Shown: piece by piece, positions 38,642 to 47,194 of the stretch
Layout of the letters: each line of letters starts with the position of its first letter
How positions within the stretch are numbered: the first letter of the stretch is position 1
Assembly: GCA_902506565.1 (NCBI GenBank)
Contig: LR732703.1
Location: forward strand, 3,640,256 to 3,704,255
Direction of reading: 5' to 3'
DNA length: 64,000 bases
From: Burkholderiales bacterium 8X
GTDB lineage: Bacteria; Pseudomonadota; Gammaproteobacteria; Burkholderiales; Burkholderiaceae_C
Position numbers and translations under genes: made by a program
Notes under the pieces: generated by a model
What the model saw: only the letters and a program-made list of their open reading frames with translations
Databases searched by the model: none
Told to the model about the DNA's origin: nothing

Positions 38642-38948
38642 GAGTGCCTTGGGGGATGGGGCAGTCATTTTAGGAAGCACATCCGTGGACGGATGGTGGT
38701 GTTCCCAATGAGGGGCTATGTGCGAAGGGAATGCGCGAGGCCCTGAGCGGCAGACCTGGTTTTCTGCGCGTGGATGCGGGTGTGCGAGGGTGCGCAAGAT
38801 GCGCGGGGGGCTGCGCGAGGCAGGCGCGAAGGGGCGGGGTACGGAACGGGGCGCGCTAGGGGTTTGCGCGCAAGTCGCGCAGGCGAGGCTAGTAAATAAC
38901 CGGTGGCCAGCGGTCGCGGCGATGAGCACTCATCGATAATGCGCAGCC
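38642..38948. other. intergenic region without a recognised gene
   Basis: The 307 bp upstream of the tandem uvrA contain GC-rich, GCG-repetitive sequence (about 38750-38890) and no open frame with family character. A uvrA promoter or SOS box should be here, but no CTG-N10-CAG element was found by eye. Confidence 0.5.
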
Positions 38949-39197
38949 CTAAAAGTTGTCCAGATTAGTGACTTCCCACATGCCCGCGGATTGATCGCGT
39001 GGATGAACCATTCTCCAAATTCTTTTGCAGGTGCCGCAGCGATACCAAGTCTCTGAAAGCGCGACCGTGCTGGCTTGCGCAATTCTCTTGAATATGGTGG
39101 ACGTCTCAAGAAGCGCACTAAAGTTGATGTAGTCGCGCTCGTCCTTGAAAAGACCGGATTTCCTGATATTGCATTTGCAAATGCGCTGCTCATCCAT
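38949..39197 (-). CDS. small cysteine-rich protein, possible orphan immunity protein
   Basis: 82 residues from ATG 39197, supported by GGAGGAG 9-14 bp upstream; the frame is open further up but without a site. CKC near the start and WYRCGTCKRIWRMVHP late in the chain give four cysteines in two close pairs, a zinc-ribbon-like arrangement. The protein is cytosolic in character. It is the last of a row of small minus-strand genes downstream of the CdiA-like toxin, which suggests an immunity or accessory role. That role is inference only. Confidence 0.5.
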   Translation of the reverse strand: MDEQRICKCNIRKSGLFKDERDYINFSALLETSTIFKRIAQASTVALSETWYRCGTCKRIWRMVHPRDQSAGMWEVTNLDNF

Positions 39198-40224
39198 TTG
39201 ATGGCTCCTCCCTTGATGAATCGTTCTGCCCGCTTGGTCGCCGACACTTGCCGGTGTTGTAACAGGTTGTGGAGCGCAAGGATAGGGGTTTGATAATCCA
39301 ATGCCACTAACCCGGTTGGGGTATTGACTGGGAGGTGAGAGGTGTGTATTTCCGGGAAGATCCGGCGTCATCATCAACAGAGCTGATGGCTGCACGAAAA
39401 TGAATACTTTCGACGGCCTTGCAGCAGAAGCCGATTACCTCTAACCACGCAATGAACCAGTGCGGACCGAACAAACGTCACCGGACAGCTCGCCGCAGAA
39501 AATGCGCACCCCCGATAACCGAGCTAGTCCAGAGCATGTAGGCACAAGATCAAGTCGCGAAATACCGATACGACATCTTGAAGTTCTCTCACCCATATAA
39601 AACGAGATTGTCTGCACCCCCGCGGTAAAGGCACGGTTAGACCAGGCGGTCGATGCAGGCTGGGAGCGCTCTACGCGTCGACTGTCTGCTTTTTGAAATC
39701 GGTGGTATATCAATCTTGATGTCGACTTCGATAAAAGTACGGAAACATTTGAAAATTGGTCGTCGACGTTCCGTGCGCGTGAGTTATTTTGAGCACTCGT
39801 GCGCTGCTCATGCAATCTCCGCGTCGACAACTCGTCAGATGCTTAATTCACATTAACCTAATCTCGAGCAGTAAAAATACTACATCGGCAAAGTCCTAGG
39901 AGAATATGGATGAACCCGTTCGTCGCAACCGGAGGTGGATTTCTCGATCGTAGCCGCACGCGGGGCATCAATTTCGGCTCACCGCGCATGAAGTCGGTCC
40001 GGAGTCTTTAATTCCGCTGCTAGGTCCAATCCGATCGAACGTGTGTCACGCAAACAGGAGCTAGCATCCACAGTTATCACGCTCTTGTCCTCGCAGCATC
40101 GAGGCGAAGCCAAAAAGCCATGTTGCCCTCCATTGAAAAGCAAAGCACCATTCGAAGCTTCGAGCAGCAAAATAGTGATGCTGGAACATTTCGAGCAATT
40201 TTGGCAGCACTTGCCGCATAGCGG
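39198..40224. other. AT-rich stretch without a convincing gene
   Basis: Roughly 1 kb with clearly lower GC and different codon texture than the rest of the window. Several short frames of 60-130 codons overlap on both strands, but none has a good ribosome site or a recognisable product. It probably holds remains of displaced toxin or immunity cassettes. No repeats or insertion-sequence ends were seen. Confidence 0.5.
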
Positions 40225-40431
40225 TTAGCTCTGCTGCGAACGCAGAATCAGGGACTCAGTGCCGCACTCCGATGTCACGGCTGCCAGCGCGACCGCACGC
40301 ACCGCGAGAGGATTCAAAACAGAGACTGCGATACCGTTACATACCTCATTCAGAGCGCCGTTGATGATCAGGAGCTCGTTTTGATTAAGCTCAACTTTCG
40401 CACTTGTGGAATCTTTGTAGATTATCTTCAT
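40225..40431 (-). CDS. small protein of immunity-like type, possibly frameshifted
   Basis: 68 residues from ATG 40431, starting 10 bp after the preceding small gene. The first 35 residues (VELNQNELLIINGALNEVCNGI) resemble small proteins often found beside contact-dependent toxins. The second half (VSVLNPLAVRAVALAAVTSE) reads unlike a natural continuation. In another frame the same DNA gives a CFESSRGACGRAGSRDIG string, so an indel may have altered the tail. Its function is unknown, and immunity is inferred from neighbours. Confidence 0.45.
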   Translation of the reverse strand: MKIIYKDSTSAKVELNQNELLIINGALNEVCNGIAVSVLNPLAVRAVALAAVTSECGTESLILRSQQS

Positions 40432-40441
40432 CCCGGTTTAC

Positions 40442-40720
40442 CTAGTTCATCGAAATAGCGTCGACCAATTGCTGAACTTCGTGTATCCAAACCCGCCAAT
40501 TTGACGGCACAACGTTGCTGACAATCTCAAAGCACTCGGCCTGATGCTCTGCGCTGCTGCGCCACTCGCCTGGCGGTTCGAAATCAAAAAACAATCTACG
40601 ATTTCCCGTTGCATCAATGAATATAGAAAGGACATGATAAATTTTGCCGATTTCAAGCCACGGGGAAAATCCCATTTCGCTTCCCCCATGATCGAGCAAT
40701 CGAACACATTTAACTTTCAT
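40442..40720 (-). CDS. small immunity-like protein
   Basis: 92 residues from ATG 40720 (MKVKCVRLLDHGGSEMGF), with GGGGGTG about 6 bp upstream. The frame is open 25 codons further, but this start fits both the ribosome site and the protein's character. Motifs such as SPWLEIGKIYHVLSIFID and VVPSNWRVWI look like a compact beta-rich cytosolic protein of a kind I associate with toxin immunity loci. It lies 215 bp downstream of the probable immunity gene of the CdiA-like toxin. The toxin it may counter is not present here. Confidence 0.55.
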   Translation of the reverse strand: MKVKCVRLLDHGGSEMGFSPWLEIGKIYHVLSIFIDATGNRRLFFDFEPPGEWRSSAEHQAECFEIVSNVVPSNWRVWIHEVQQLVDAISMN

Positions 40721-40935
40721 GATCACCCCCAAGATTGCTTTTGAAGATCGCCTTGGATTCCGAACCATAGGACGCCACTTTGCGGTGGGAGCCATGTAGA
40801 AGTTCTGGAAATATCACGACCGACTTGTGAATGTCTCGGTCGTGCACTTGCCATAAAAATCTCACTACGTGAGATGAGAGCAACTGTGGACCAGGCAAGC
40901 TGCTTTTGGGGAAGGCATTGATTGAAGCTCTACTT

Positions 40936-41148
40936 TTATTCGAGTCTTCGCTGCGCTTCTGTAAGAGCAGCACACCAACCTTTCAGGCCAAATCGCCAAA
41001 GACCTTGCGAATTCGAAGGATAAATTTCCAGCTGGAATTCACCGCTGGCTATTCGATACACCTCAGCGACCATGGCATCATCCCACCAGATTTCGGCGAC
41101 AACGCCGTCACGGTCCGGAACGCTTGCAATCTCAATGGTGAAACTCAT
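40936..41148 (-). CDS. probable immunity protein of the adjacent CdiA-like toxin
   Basis: 70 residues (MSFTIEIASVPDRDGVVAEI...), cytosolic, acidic N-terminal half, ending WCAALTEAQRRLE. The ATG at 41148 overlaps the toxin gene stop by 4 bp (ATGA), the tight coupling expected for a toxin-immunity pair. I recognise the EIASVPDR...VAEIWWDD pattern as typical of small genes directly after CdiA-type toxin ends in Burkholderiales. I cannot confirm this by search. It would bind the toxin C-terminal domain and protect the producing cell. Confidence 0.68.
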   Translation of the reverse strand: MSFTIEIASVPDRDGVVAEIWWDDAMVAEVYRIASGEFQLEIYPSNSQGLWRFGLKGWCAALTEAQRRLE

Positions 41149-43250
41149 TTGTTAGGTTCCAAAAAGCCAATAAATTTGCCATCGGCGCCGTAGCGTAGCC
41201 CACGACCATCGGGCGCCCAGACTTCGGTGACCTCGCCAAAACGCGCATGATTGCGTGTAACCATCGTGCTGCCGGGGCTGGTCAGAATGTCGTCGACAAC
41301 ATGCTGACCTTGTTGGTTAACGAAGAGAGGGTTGCCTTTGGCCGCAGGGAACGCGCTGCCTTCACGCCCACCATGCTTCTGCAGCGCCCGTCCTGCGGCA
41401 GTAAGTCCTCCACGATCCGCCGCGGCCGCGGCCTGCGACAACTCGTCTATAGAGCGCGCGCCCGCGCTCGCCGCCTGACATTTTCCGTTGGCGCAGGTTT
41501 GATTGCTGCTGACGCCATGGCCCGTCGACCACTTTATCCCAGCCATCCCCGTTATCTGCATGGCGCTAGTGATTGCGCCTGCCAACAGCTCTCTTGCGCT
41601 GGCCGAACTGTGCTGGACTCCGAGTGCCTCGTAGGTCTGGGTCATATCACTGACCTGCCTGCTCACGAGATCGGACACCAGGTCCTTCTTTTCCTCCGTG
41701 TCGGAATAGAGGTAGCTGGTAATCAAGTTGTTCAAGCTCAGGTTCGCCCGGACCACAACTCCAGTGCACTTATCCAGGTTCGACGAACCCGTGCAAGCAC
41801 TCTCGATGCGCTCAGCCTGCTTCTTCGAGTCCTCTTCCATCTCAGCGCGCAGCTGCACGAGGTCGCATGTCGCAGCCGAGCCGCTCGCACATGCGCGAAG
41901 CGCCTGCATCAGCTTGGCCGAGCCTCGCAGGCTCAGGGCGTTGTTGGCTGCAGCATTGGCACCCGCGGCAGCGGCGTAGCCGATGTCCTTTGCATCAAGA
42001 CCGGCAAGCCCTGCGGCGACGCCTGCGAGCGTGCGTGCAAGCTCGATGGCGCCCGGCTTCACATCGCCGAACTCGTCGCGGCCGTAGAGGCTTCCGCTGC
42101 CTCCAGCTCCACCGGTTCCACCAGCGCCGTTGCCAGCGTCGCCACCACCGGGCGCATTGCCGTTCGGCGCTGGCGGTGGCCGCACAGGCTCCGCACCGAT
42201 CGTGCCGCCCGCGTTCTGCAGGTTCGCCGCCGTGACCGCAAGTCCGAGCGCTTGCGTCTGCCGGATCGTGCCGCCCTGGTTGTCGATGCCTTCGGCGCTC
42301 TTGATCTTGACGCTCGCCGCCTCGATCGTCCCTTTATTCACCAGCTTTCCGTCGCTCGTGAGAATCAGGTCGCCGGTCGAGCTCAGCGTGCCGAAGTTGC
42401 GGACACCCAAGCCGTGCTCGGTGCCATTGAGGAAGATCTTGCCGGCGTACATGCCGCCCAGGAGTGCGACATCGAGGCGGAACTGCGGACGCTCGCCCCT
42501 TCCTTCGACAGGCTTGGCTTCACCGGTGGCTGCATCGATATCGTTCGCACCACCCGTGGCTTGCAGGTAGTTCGCCCAGATCGCGGAGTTGACCTTGATG
42601 GCACGAGCGAGGATCGCGCCGTAGTCGGTGCGGCTCAGGTCGAGCCCTGCGCCGTCGACGGTGATGGTGCCGTCGCGCACCACGTAGCGCTCGAGGCCCC
42701 CGAGCGCATTGACTTCAGGCGTTCCAGTGGTGAGTGTCGCCCGACTCGCGTTGATGAACGCACCGCCATCGACCTGAATCCCCGAAGGATTCGCAATCAC
42801 AACCTCGCCCCGCTGACCAGCGACCTCCACCGGACCACGAAGCAAAGAAGGATCGTTGCTCCGAACTTCATTCAAGATGACCCGAGCCGCACCATTCGCA
42901 AGCCACGGGTTCGAACCGACAGCACCACCCAGATTCGTCTGCGCCCCGGTCCGGCTGTTGTTCAGGATCGCGCCCTTGCGATCCACATCGAACTGCTGGT
43001 AGATGTTGCGAGACACCCCTGCAGCGGAGGGCGCCGTGATGTTCACCATCGGCACGCCATTCGGCGTCATCAGCACCTGCGGTCGATGCATCGCAGCCGC
43101 AGACGGCAAGGCTGCAATCTGCGCCACGCCATGAACCGGCGCAGCGATCAGCGAGACCATCAGCAAGCCGCCGACAGCCCGTCTCATCCGATGGCGCGCA
43201 GCGCGACCATCTCCATAAGCGCCCTCGGCGCACCGACCTGCATTCTTCAT
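41145..43250 (-). CDS. short CdiA-type two-partner-secretion toxin
   Basis: 701 residues, far below the 2,000-5,000 of usual CdiA proteins. In order: an extended N-terminus and signal (RRAVGGLLMVSLIAAPVHGVA, about 22-44); a TPS secretion domain of about 50-240 with VMLTPNG-like VLMTPNGVPMVNI, NIYQQFDVDRKGAILNNSRT, GEVVIANPSGIQVDGGAFIN; only two or three hemagglutinin-like repeats (NFGTLSSTGDLILTSDGKLVNKG); a Gly-rich linker near 355-380; a pretoxin part (AAAAGANAAANNAL); and a C-terminal domain of about 85 residues with ALQKHGGREGSAFP, DDILTSPGST and YGADGKFIGFLEP. The end looks like a small RNase-type toxin (BECR-like), a tentative call. No TpsB partner gene is adjacent. Confidence 0.8.
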   Translation of the reverse strand: MKNAGRCAEGAYGDGRAARHRMRRAVGGLLMVSLIAAPVHGVAQIAALPSAAAMHRPQVLMTPNGVPMVNITAPSAAGVSRNIYQQFDVDRKGAILNNSRTGAQTNLGGAVGSNPWLANGAARVILNEVRSNDPSLLRGPVEVAGQRGEVVIANPSGIQVDGGAFINASRATLTTGTPEVNALGGLERYVVRDGTITVDGAGLDLSRTDYGAILARAIKVNSAIWANYLQATGGANDIDAATGEAKPVEGRGERPQFRLDVALLGGMYAGKIFLNGTEHGLGVRNFGTLSSTGDLILTSDGKLVNKGTIEAASVKIKSAEGIDNQGGTIRQTQALGLAVTAANLQNAGGTIGAEPVRPPPAPNGNAPGGGDAGNGAGGTGGAGGSGSLYGRDEFGDVKPGAIELARTLAGVAAGLAGLDAKDIGYAAAAGANAAANNALSLRGSAKLMQALRACASGSAATCDLVQLRAEMEEDSKKQAERIESACTGSSNLDKCTGVVVRANLSLNNLITSYLYSDTEEKKDLVSDLVSRQVSDMTQTYEALGVQHSSASARELLAGAITSAMQITGMAGIKWSTGHGVSSNQTCANGKCQAASAGARSIDELSQAAAAADRGGLTAAGRALQKHGGREGSAFPAAKGNPLFVNQQGQHVVDDILTSPGSTMVTRNHARFGEVTEVWAPDGRGLRYGADGKFIGFLEPNK

Positions 43251-43510
43251 TCTGTTGTTCTTTCCCTGATCCCTCCCATTTGCCGTGACAGTGGCGTGCT
43301 TGCAAGAGGGCCACGCATTGTCAGCCTGATCCCGCGCGCGAGATTCCCCTGACGGATCAACCCGAAAGCACTACCTGTTGAGCCATGCGTTTCCGAGCAA
43401 TCACGTTCTTGCGCCCTAGGCCCGTCGTCGCATTGATGTCTCGAAGTCTCGCGCGTCACGCATGGCAAGCACCTGACGCATCTAAGGTGACGCTGATGGA
43501 GGACTCACGA

Positions 43511-44875
43511 ATGGAACCTTCGAACGAGCCACATCCCAACTCGGATGGCAATCCGGACAGACGCAGCCCGGATGCTTTGACGGACTTCATGGACAGCCTT
43601 GAAGATGGCCGCATGGGTGCCAGGATCGGCGGCGTCATCTGCACGGCCGACGTGCTCCGTGCCAAGTTCAGAGCCCTGGTGCTCGGCTTTTTCGAGCCCG
43701 TGAGCGCATGCGTGCCGCCGGAGGTGATCGCCGAATGGTTCCCGATCGACCCCTGCATGGTTCGGGACCAGCATCAGGATCCCGATCGCGTCGAGTTCGA
43801 GGTCGATTGCATGCGCGATCTGTACGAGCAGGCATCGACCGTGCGTCGCCTGCTGCTGCTCCAGGCAGACCTCTTGAAGATCAAGGTGCTGCCCTTTCTC
43901 TCCAACCCCGCCTGGCTGGAGAGGTGCTGGGAGGAGCGTCTGACGCACTTCAACCTGGACGACCAGCAACTCGAAGACGAAAACGCGTTCAACCAAACGC
44001 CGTTGCATCTTCTCCAGGGAAGCTCGACCGATGGAACGATCGAGGCGCTCGGCGCCGAGGTTCCGCAGGTGACGCTGCAGGATGTGGTGACGAAGAGCCT
44101 GGTCGCCCAGATGAAGCGTCCGGTCATCCACCATTGGCACATGTTGGAGATCATGGAGCTGTTGGCGCTCGTTCGCGTTTCCAGCGCCTGCGAGCGGTCG
44201 AGGCTGGTCAACGAACAGCTGCAGTCCTGGCGCAAAGCGACGACCGATTCAGTCGATGGATGTTGGCTCGAAACCTTCAGCCAGCAGGCCCTTGCCCACT
44301 TCGTGCCAGGCCTCGAGCCGACCGACCTGCATGCGTCCCTTGCCCTGCTCGCCGGCCATGCCGTCCAGCAGTCGCAAGACGGCATGCAGCGCTTTCTGGC
44401 AACCTGCCGAAACCAGTCGACGCTCGCCTTCCAGCTCAACCGCCTGGTTCCGCCGCGCTGGCTGATTGGGTTGCTGCGCCTGCATCTCGGCGCTTCGGAA
44501 ATCCTCGCCGCCTGCCCGATCTTGACGATCTGCAGATGGAACGATCTGGCGGATGTGGTTCGCTCGGCCACGCCCGGTGCCTTCCTGGTCGACCTTCGAC
44601 ATCACTCGTTGATGCTCTGCAAGCGTGTCGCGGAGGCACGGCAAGAACGATTCGGCTACTTCGACCCGGACCGCGGCTATGTCGAGTGCGACATGCGGCA
44701 AGGCGGACCGGCGACGTTGCTCATGTCCGTACAGCGGGGCTTTCGGGCTCTCCATCCACAGCTCAATTCGAGCAACCCGAGCTGCGTCGTTCGCCGCATC
44801 GACATACCGAAGCAGGACATTCGCGAGTTCTGCCTGGACGACCTGGTCGACTGGCAAGGTTCGGAGCCGAACTGA
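43511..44875 (+). CDS. unknown protein with possible C58 (YopT/AvrPphB-like) cysteine-protease arrangement
   Basis: 454 residues from ATG 43511 with GGAGG 8 bp upstream; ATGs at 43496 and 43385 are alternatives. The first 35 residues are polar and Ser/Pro/Asn/Asp-rich (MEPSNEPHPNSDGNPDRRSP), like a type III signal region. The middle is helical. DGCWLETFSQQ carries Cys251, VDLRHHSLML His365 and FGYFDPDRGYVEC Asp385. The Cys-His spacing (114) and the His...FDP.xG pattern resemble C58 proteases, though His-Asp spacing is 20 rather than about 15. No close family is recognised. It is divergent from the CdiA-like gene and convergent with the FAD oxidase. Confidence 0.5.
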   Translation: MEPSNEPHPNSDGNPDRRSPDALTDFMDSLEDGRMGARIGGVICTADVLRAKFRALVLGFFEPVSACVPPEVIAEWFPIDPCMVRDQHQDPDRVEFEVDCMRDLYEQASTVRRLLLLQADLLKIKVLPFLSNPAWLERCWEERLTHFNLDDQQLEDENAFNQTPLHLLQGSSTDGTIEALGAEVPQVTLQDVVTKSLVAQMKRPVIHHWHMLEIMELLALVRVSSACERSRLVNEQLQSWRKATTDSVDGCWLETFSQQALAHFVPGLEPTDLHASLALLAGHAVQQSQDGMQRFLATCRNQSTLAFQLNRLVPPRWLIGLLRLHLGASEILAACPILTICRWNDLADVVRSATPGAFLVDLRHHSLMLCKRVAEARQERFGYFDPDRGYVECDMRQGGPATLLMSVQRGFRALHPQLNSSNPSCVVRRIDIPKQDIREFCLDDLVDWQGSEPN

Positions 44876-44896
44876 GGGCTCGGCGCCAGATCGGCT

Positions 44897-46264
44897 CTAG
44901 GCCCCGGCTTTCTGCGCCGGCCAGTCGCGCAGCTTGCCGGGGTTGAGCAGGCCCTTCGGGTCGAAGCGGCGCTTCATCGCCAGCACTTCGGGCGGCAGCG
45001 ATCCACCCGCCTTGCCGTCCTCGACGATGAAGACATGCGGATTGTTGATGCGCACCTCGCGGTCGCGATGCATCTGCATGATCTCCTCGAGCCGCTCCTC
45101 GCTGGTGAAGCGCACCAGCTGCAAAGCGCTGCAGGTCAAGAGGCCATCCATGTTGCGAAGGAACTCGGCATGCATGAGCACCTCGCCCTCGAAGAGCCGC
45201 TCCATCTCCCGGATCTGCTGCACATGCCGACCCGCAACGAAGCTGCTCTGCAGGTACGTGAGCGACTTGTCGACCTTGAGCGCATGCAAGGTGGTGTGGT
45301 TCCAGGTGAACTCCATCAGGGTGCGATTGCTCTTCTGCACCTCTTCGGCGGTCTTGCGATAGGTGATGCGGCCACCATGGACGGCCGCCAGTTCCAGCAT
45401 CGGCGCCTCGCAGGCTTCGGCCACCAGCGACAGCACCGCATGGCAACCCTTGGGCAGATGCTCGGAGAGCTGGGCCAGATGGTCGGGCACGGGGCTCGCG
45501 AAGAATGCCACCTCGCGCTTCGCGATGCCGGGTGCATGGGCGAGCTTGTCGGCGAAGCCGAGCGCCGCATCGAATTCGTCGAACACGGCCAGCGTCTCCA
45601 GCCACGGCTGTGCCGGCGCCAAGCCGATCTCGAGTTCGAGCACCAGGCCGGTGGTGCCCCAGAGGTGATGCATGCGCATGGCCTCGGCGCCACGCAGTTC
45701 GATCACTTGCGGCTCGGCCTCGATGGTCATGGCTCGCAACCCGAGCACGTTGCCGGGTGCGCCGAGCGGGCCGTAGTTGATCGAGCCGACGCCGCCGAAG
45801 CCACCGCCGAAAAGCCCGCCGAGCGTCGCGCTGCGATAGGTCGACGGCATGCAGCGCAGCTCCTGGCCGCCGGCGCGCGTCTGCTTCTCGAGTTCGCCGA
45901 GACGGATGCCGGCCTGCGCCCGCAGAGAGCCCGGCCGCACCCATTGCAAGGCGTTGTAGCCGGTCATGTCGAGCACCACGCCGCCGGCGAGCGGCGTGGT
46001 CTGGCCGTAGTTGCCGGTGCCGCTGCCGCGCGGCGTGATCGGGATCTCGAGGCGCACGCAGGCGCCGACGAGCGAGCGGATCTCGTCTTCGGTTCGCGGC
46101 CGCACCACCAGGTCGGCGCGCTTGTCCTTGAGCTGCCGGTCGAGCACCGGGCTGAACCAGGCGAAGTCCTGCGACAGGCGTGCGATGCGGCCGGGGTCGG
46201 TGATCCAGTCGAGGTCGGGCAGCTCGAACTGCAGGCGCTCGATCGCGGAAAGGGGAGCGTTCAT
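44897..46264 (-). CDS. FAD-linked oxidase/dehydrogenase (GlcD-type, FAD_binding_4)
   Basis: 455 residues. FAD-binding features of the PCMH fold: VVRPRTEDEIRSLVGACVRLEIPITPRGSGTGNYGQTTPLAGGVVLDM, and STYRSATLGGLFGGGFGGVGSINYG. The C-terminal RRFDPKGLLNPGKLRDW is the common end of this family. It would oxidise a 2-hydroxy acid or related alcohol/amine; the substrate is unknown. It lies 3 bp after the ABC permease gene and is last in the transporter/hydrolase operon, so it likely acts on the imported compound or a breakdown product. Confidence 0.85.
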   Translation of the reverse strand: MNAPLSAIERLQFELPDLDWITDPGRIARLSQDFAWFSPVLDRQLKDKRADLVVRPRTEDEIRSLVGACVRLEIPITPRGSGTGNYGQTTPLAGGVVLDMTGYNALQWVRPGSLRAQAGIRLGELEKQTRAGGQELRCMPSTYRSATLGGLFGGGFGGVGSINYGPLGAPGNVLGLRAMTIEAEPQVIELRGAEAMRMHHLWGTTGLVLELEIGLAPAQPWLETLAVFDEFDAALGFADKLAHAPGIAKREVAFFASPVPDHLAQLSEHLPKGCHAVLSLVAEACEAPMLELAAVHGGRITYRKTAEEVQKSNRTLMEFTWNHTTLHALKVDKSLTYLQSSFVAGRHVQQIREMERLFEGEVLMHAEFLRNMDGLLTCSALQLVRFTSEERLEEIMQMHRDREVRINNPHVFIVEDGKAGGSLPPEVLAMKRRFDPKGLLNPGKLRDWPAQKAGA

Positions 46265-46267
46265 CGG

Positions 46268-47194
46268 TCAATCCTGCGAGAGTTCGCTCGCATGCCAGGA
46301 GCCGAGCGCGAGCTTGGTGAGCCAGGCCATCAGCACGAAAAGCGCGACGCCGGTCAGCGAGATGAGGAGCAGCGCGGCGAACATGCGCGGGATGTTCAGC
46401 TGGAAGCCCGCTTGCAGGATCTGGTAGGCCAGGCCCGCGCCCGATCCGCCGGTGCCCGCCACGAATTCGGCCACCACGGCGCCGATCAGCGCGAGCCCGC
46501 TCGAGATGCGAAGACCGCCGAAGAAATACGGCAAAGCGCTCGGGATGCGCAGCCGCACCAGCTGCTGCCAGCGCGTGGCGCGATTGAGCTTGAAGTAGCT
46601 TTGCAGGTCGGGCTCGATGCTGCGGAGGCCGAGCGTGGTGTTGCTGATGATCGGGAACAGCGCGACCAGCGCGGCGCAAACCGTCATCGCGGCCGTCGGG
46701 TTCTTGACCCAGATGATGATGAGCGGCGCCACCGCCACGATCGGCGTCACCTGCAGCAGCACCGCATAGGGAAAGAGCGCCGTCTCGATCAGCTTGCTCT
46801 GCACGAACAGGAAGCTGATCAGCACGCCGGCCACCACCGCGACCAGGAAGGACAGCAGCGTGATCTTGAGCGTCACCATCAGGGCCAGCCCGAGCGGGAC
46901 GAAGTCGGTGACCAGCGTCTGCATCATCAGGAAGGGCGACGGCACCAGGTACGGCGGCAGTTCCAGCCCGGTGACCAGGCCTTGCCAGATCGCGACCAGG
47001 ACCACGCCGACCAACAGCGGATACATCACCCGCTGCACGTTCGGCTGGCGCAGGAGCGGCACGCGCACCGGCTTCCTGGGCGGCGCCGCCTTGACTGGTG
47101 GCGACACCGCCGCCACGTTGGCCGGTGCAGCGCGGCCGGCTGCCGGCTCGGCGGTGCGCGAGCTGACCACGCGCAAGGGAACGATCGAACTCAT
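46268..47194 (-). CDS. ABC transporter permease, SsuC/TauC/ThiX type
   Basis: 308 residues. A Pro/Ala-rich cytoplasmic lead of about 45 residues precedes six membrane segments (e.g. VMYPLLVGVVLVAIWQGLV, ALFPYAVLLQVTPIVAVAPLIIIW, GVALFVLMAWLTKLAL). The EAA loop appears as LRSIEPDLQSYFKLNRATRWQQLVRLRIPSALPYFFGGLRIS. This is the usual BPD permease for nitrate/sulfonate/pyrimidine-type importers. Its ATG overlaps the stop of the ATPase gene (ATGA). Confidence 0.93.
   Translation of the reverse strand: MSSIVPLRVVSSRTAEPAAGRAAPANVAAVSPPVKAAPPRKPVRVPLLRQPNVQRVMYPLLVGVVLVAIWQGLVTGLELPPYLVPSPFLMMQTLVTDFVPLGLALMVTLKITLLSFLVAVVAGVLISFLFVQSKLIETALFPYAVLLQVTPIVAVAPLIIIWVKNPTAAMTVCAALVALFPIISNTTLGLRSIEPDLQSYFKLNRATRWQQLVRLRIPSALPYFFGGLRISSGLALIGAVVAEFVAGTGGSGAGLAYQILQAGFQLNIPRMFAALLLISLTGVALFVLMAWLTKLALGSWHASELSQD

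Noticed and set aside
34868..38746. 1292-codon plus-strand frame opposite uvrA
   Set aside because: Mirror of the uvrA coding strand in high-GC DNA; no family features and no ribosome site.
39441..39830. 129-codon minus-strand frame in the AT-rich region
   Set aside because: No ribosome site, no recognisable motif, and overlapping frames of similar length on the other strand; best seen as non-coding or decayed.
40710..40973. 87-codon minus-strand frame between two immunity-like genes
   Set aside because: It overlaps the start region of the 92-residue gene and the end of the 70-residue gene, has no ribosome site and reads like random sequence.
41247..43352. 701-codon plus-strand frame opposite the CdiA-like gene
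   Set aside because: Arg/Ala/Val-rich mirror product; the minus-strand frame has a signal peptide, TPS motifs and a coupled downstream gene.
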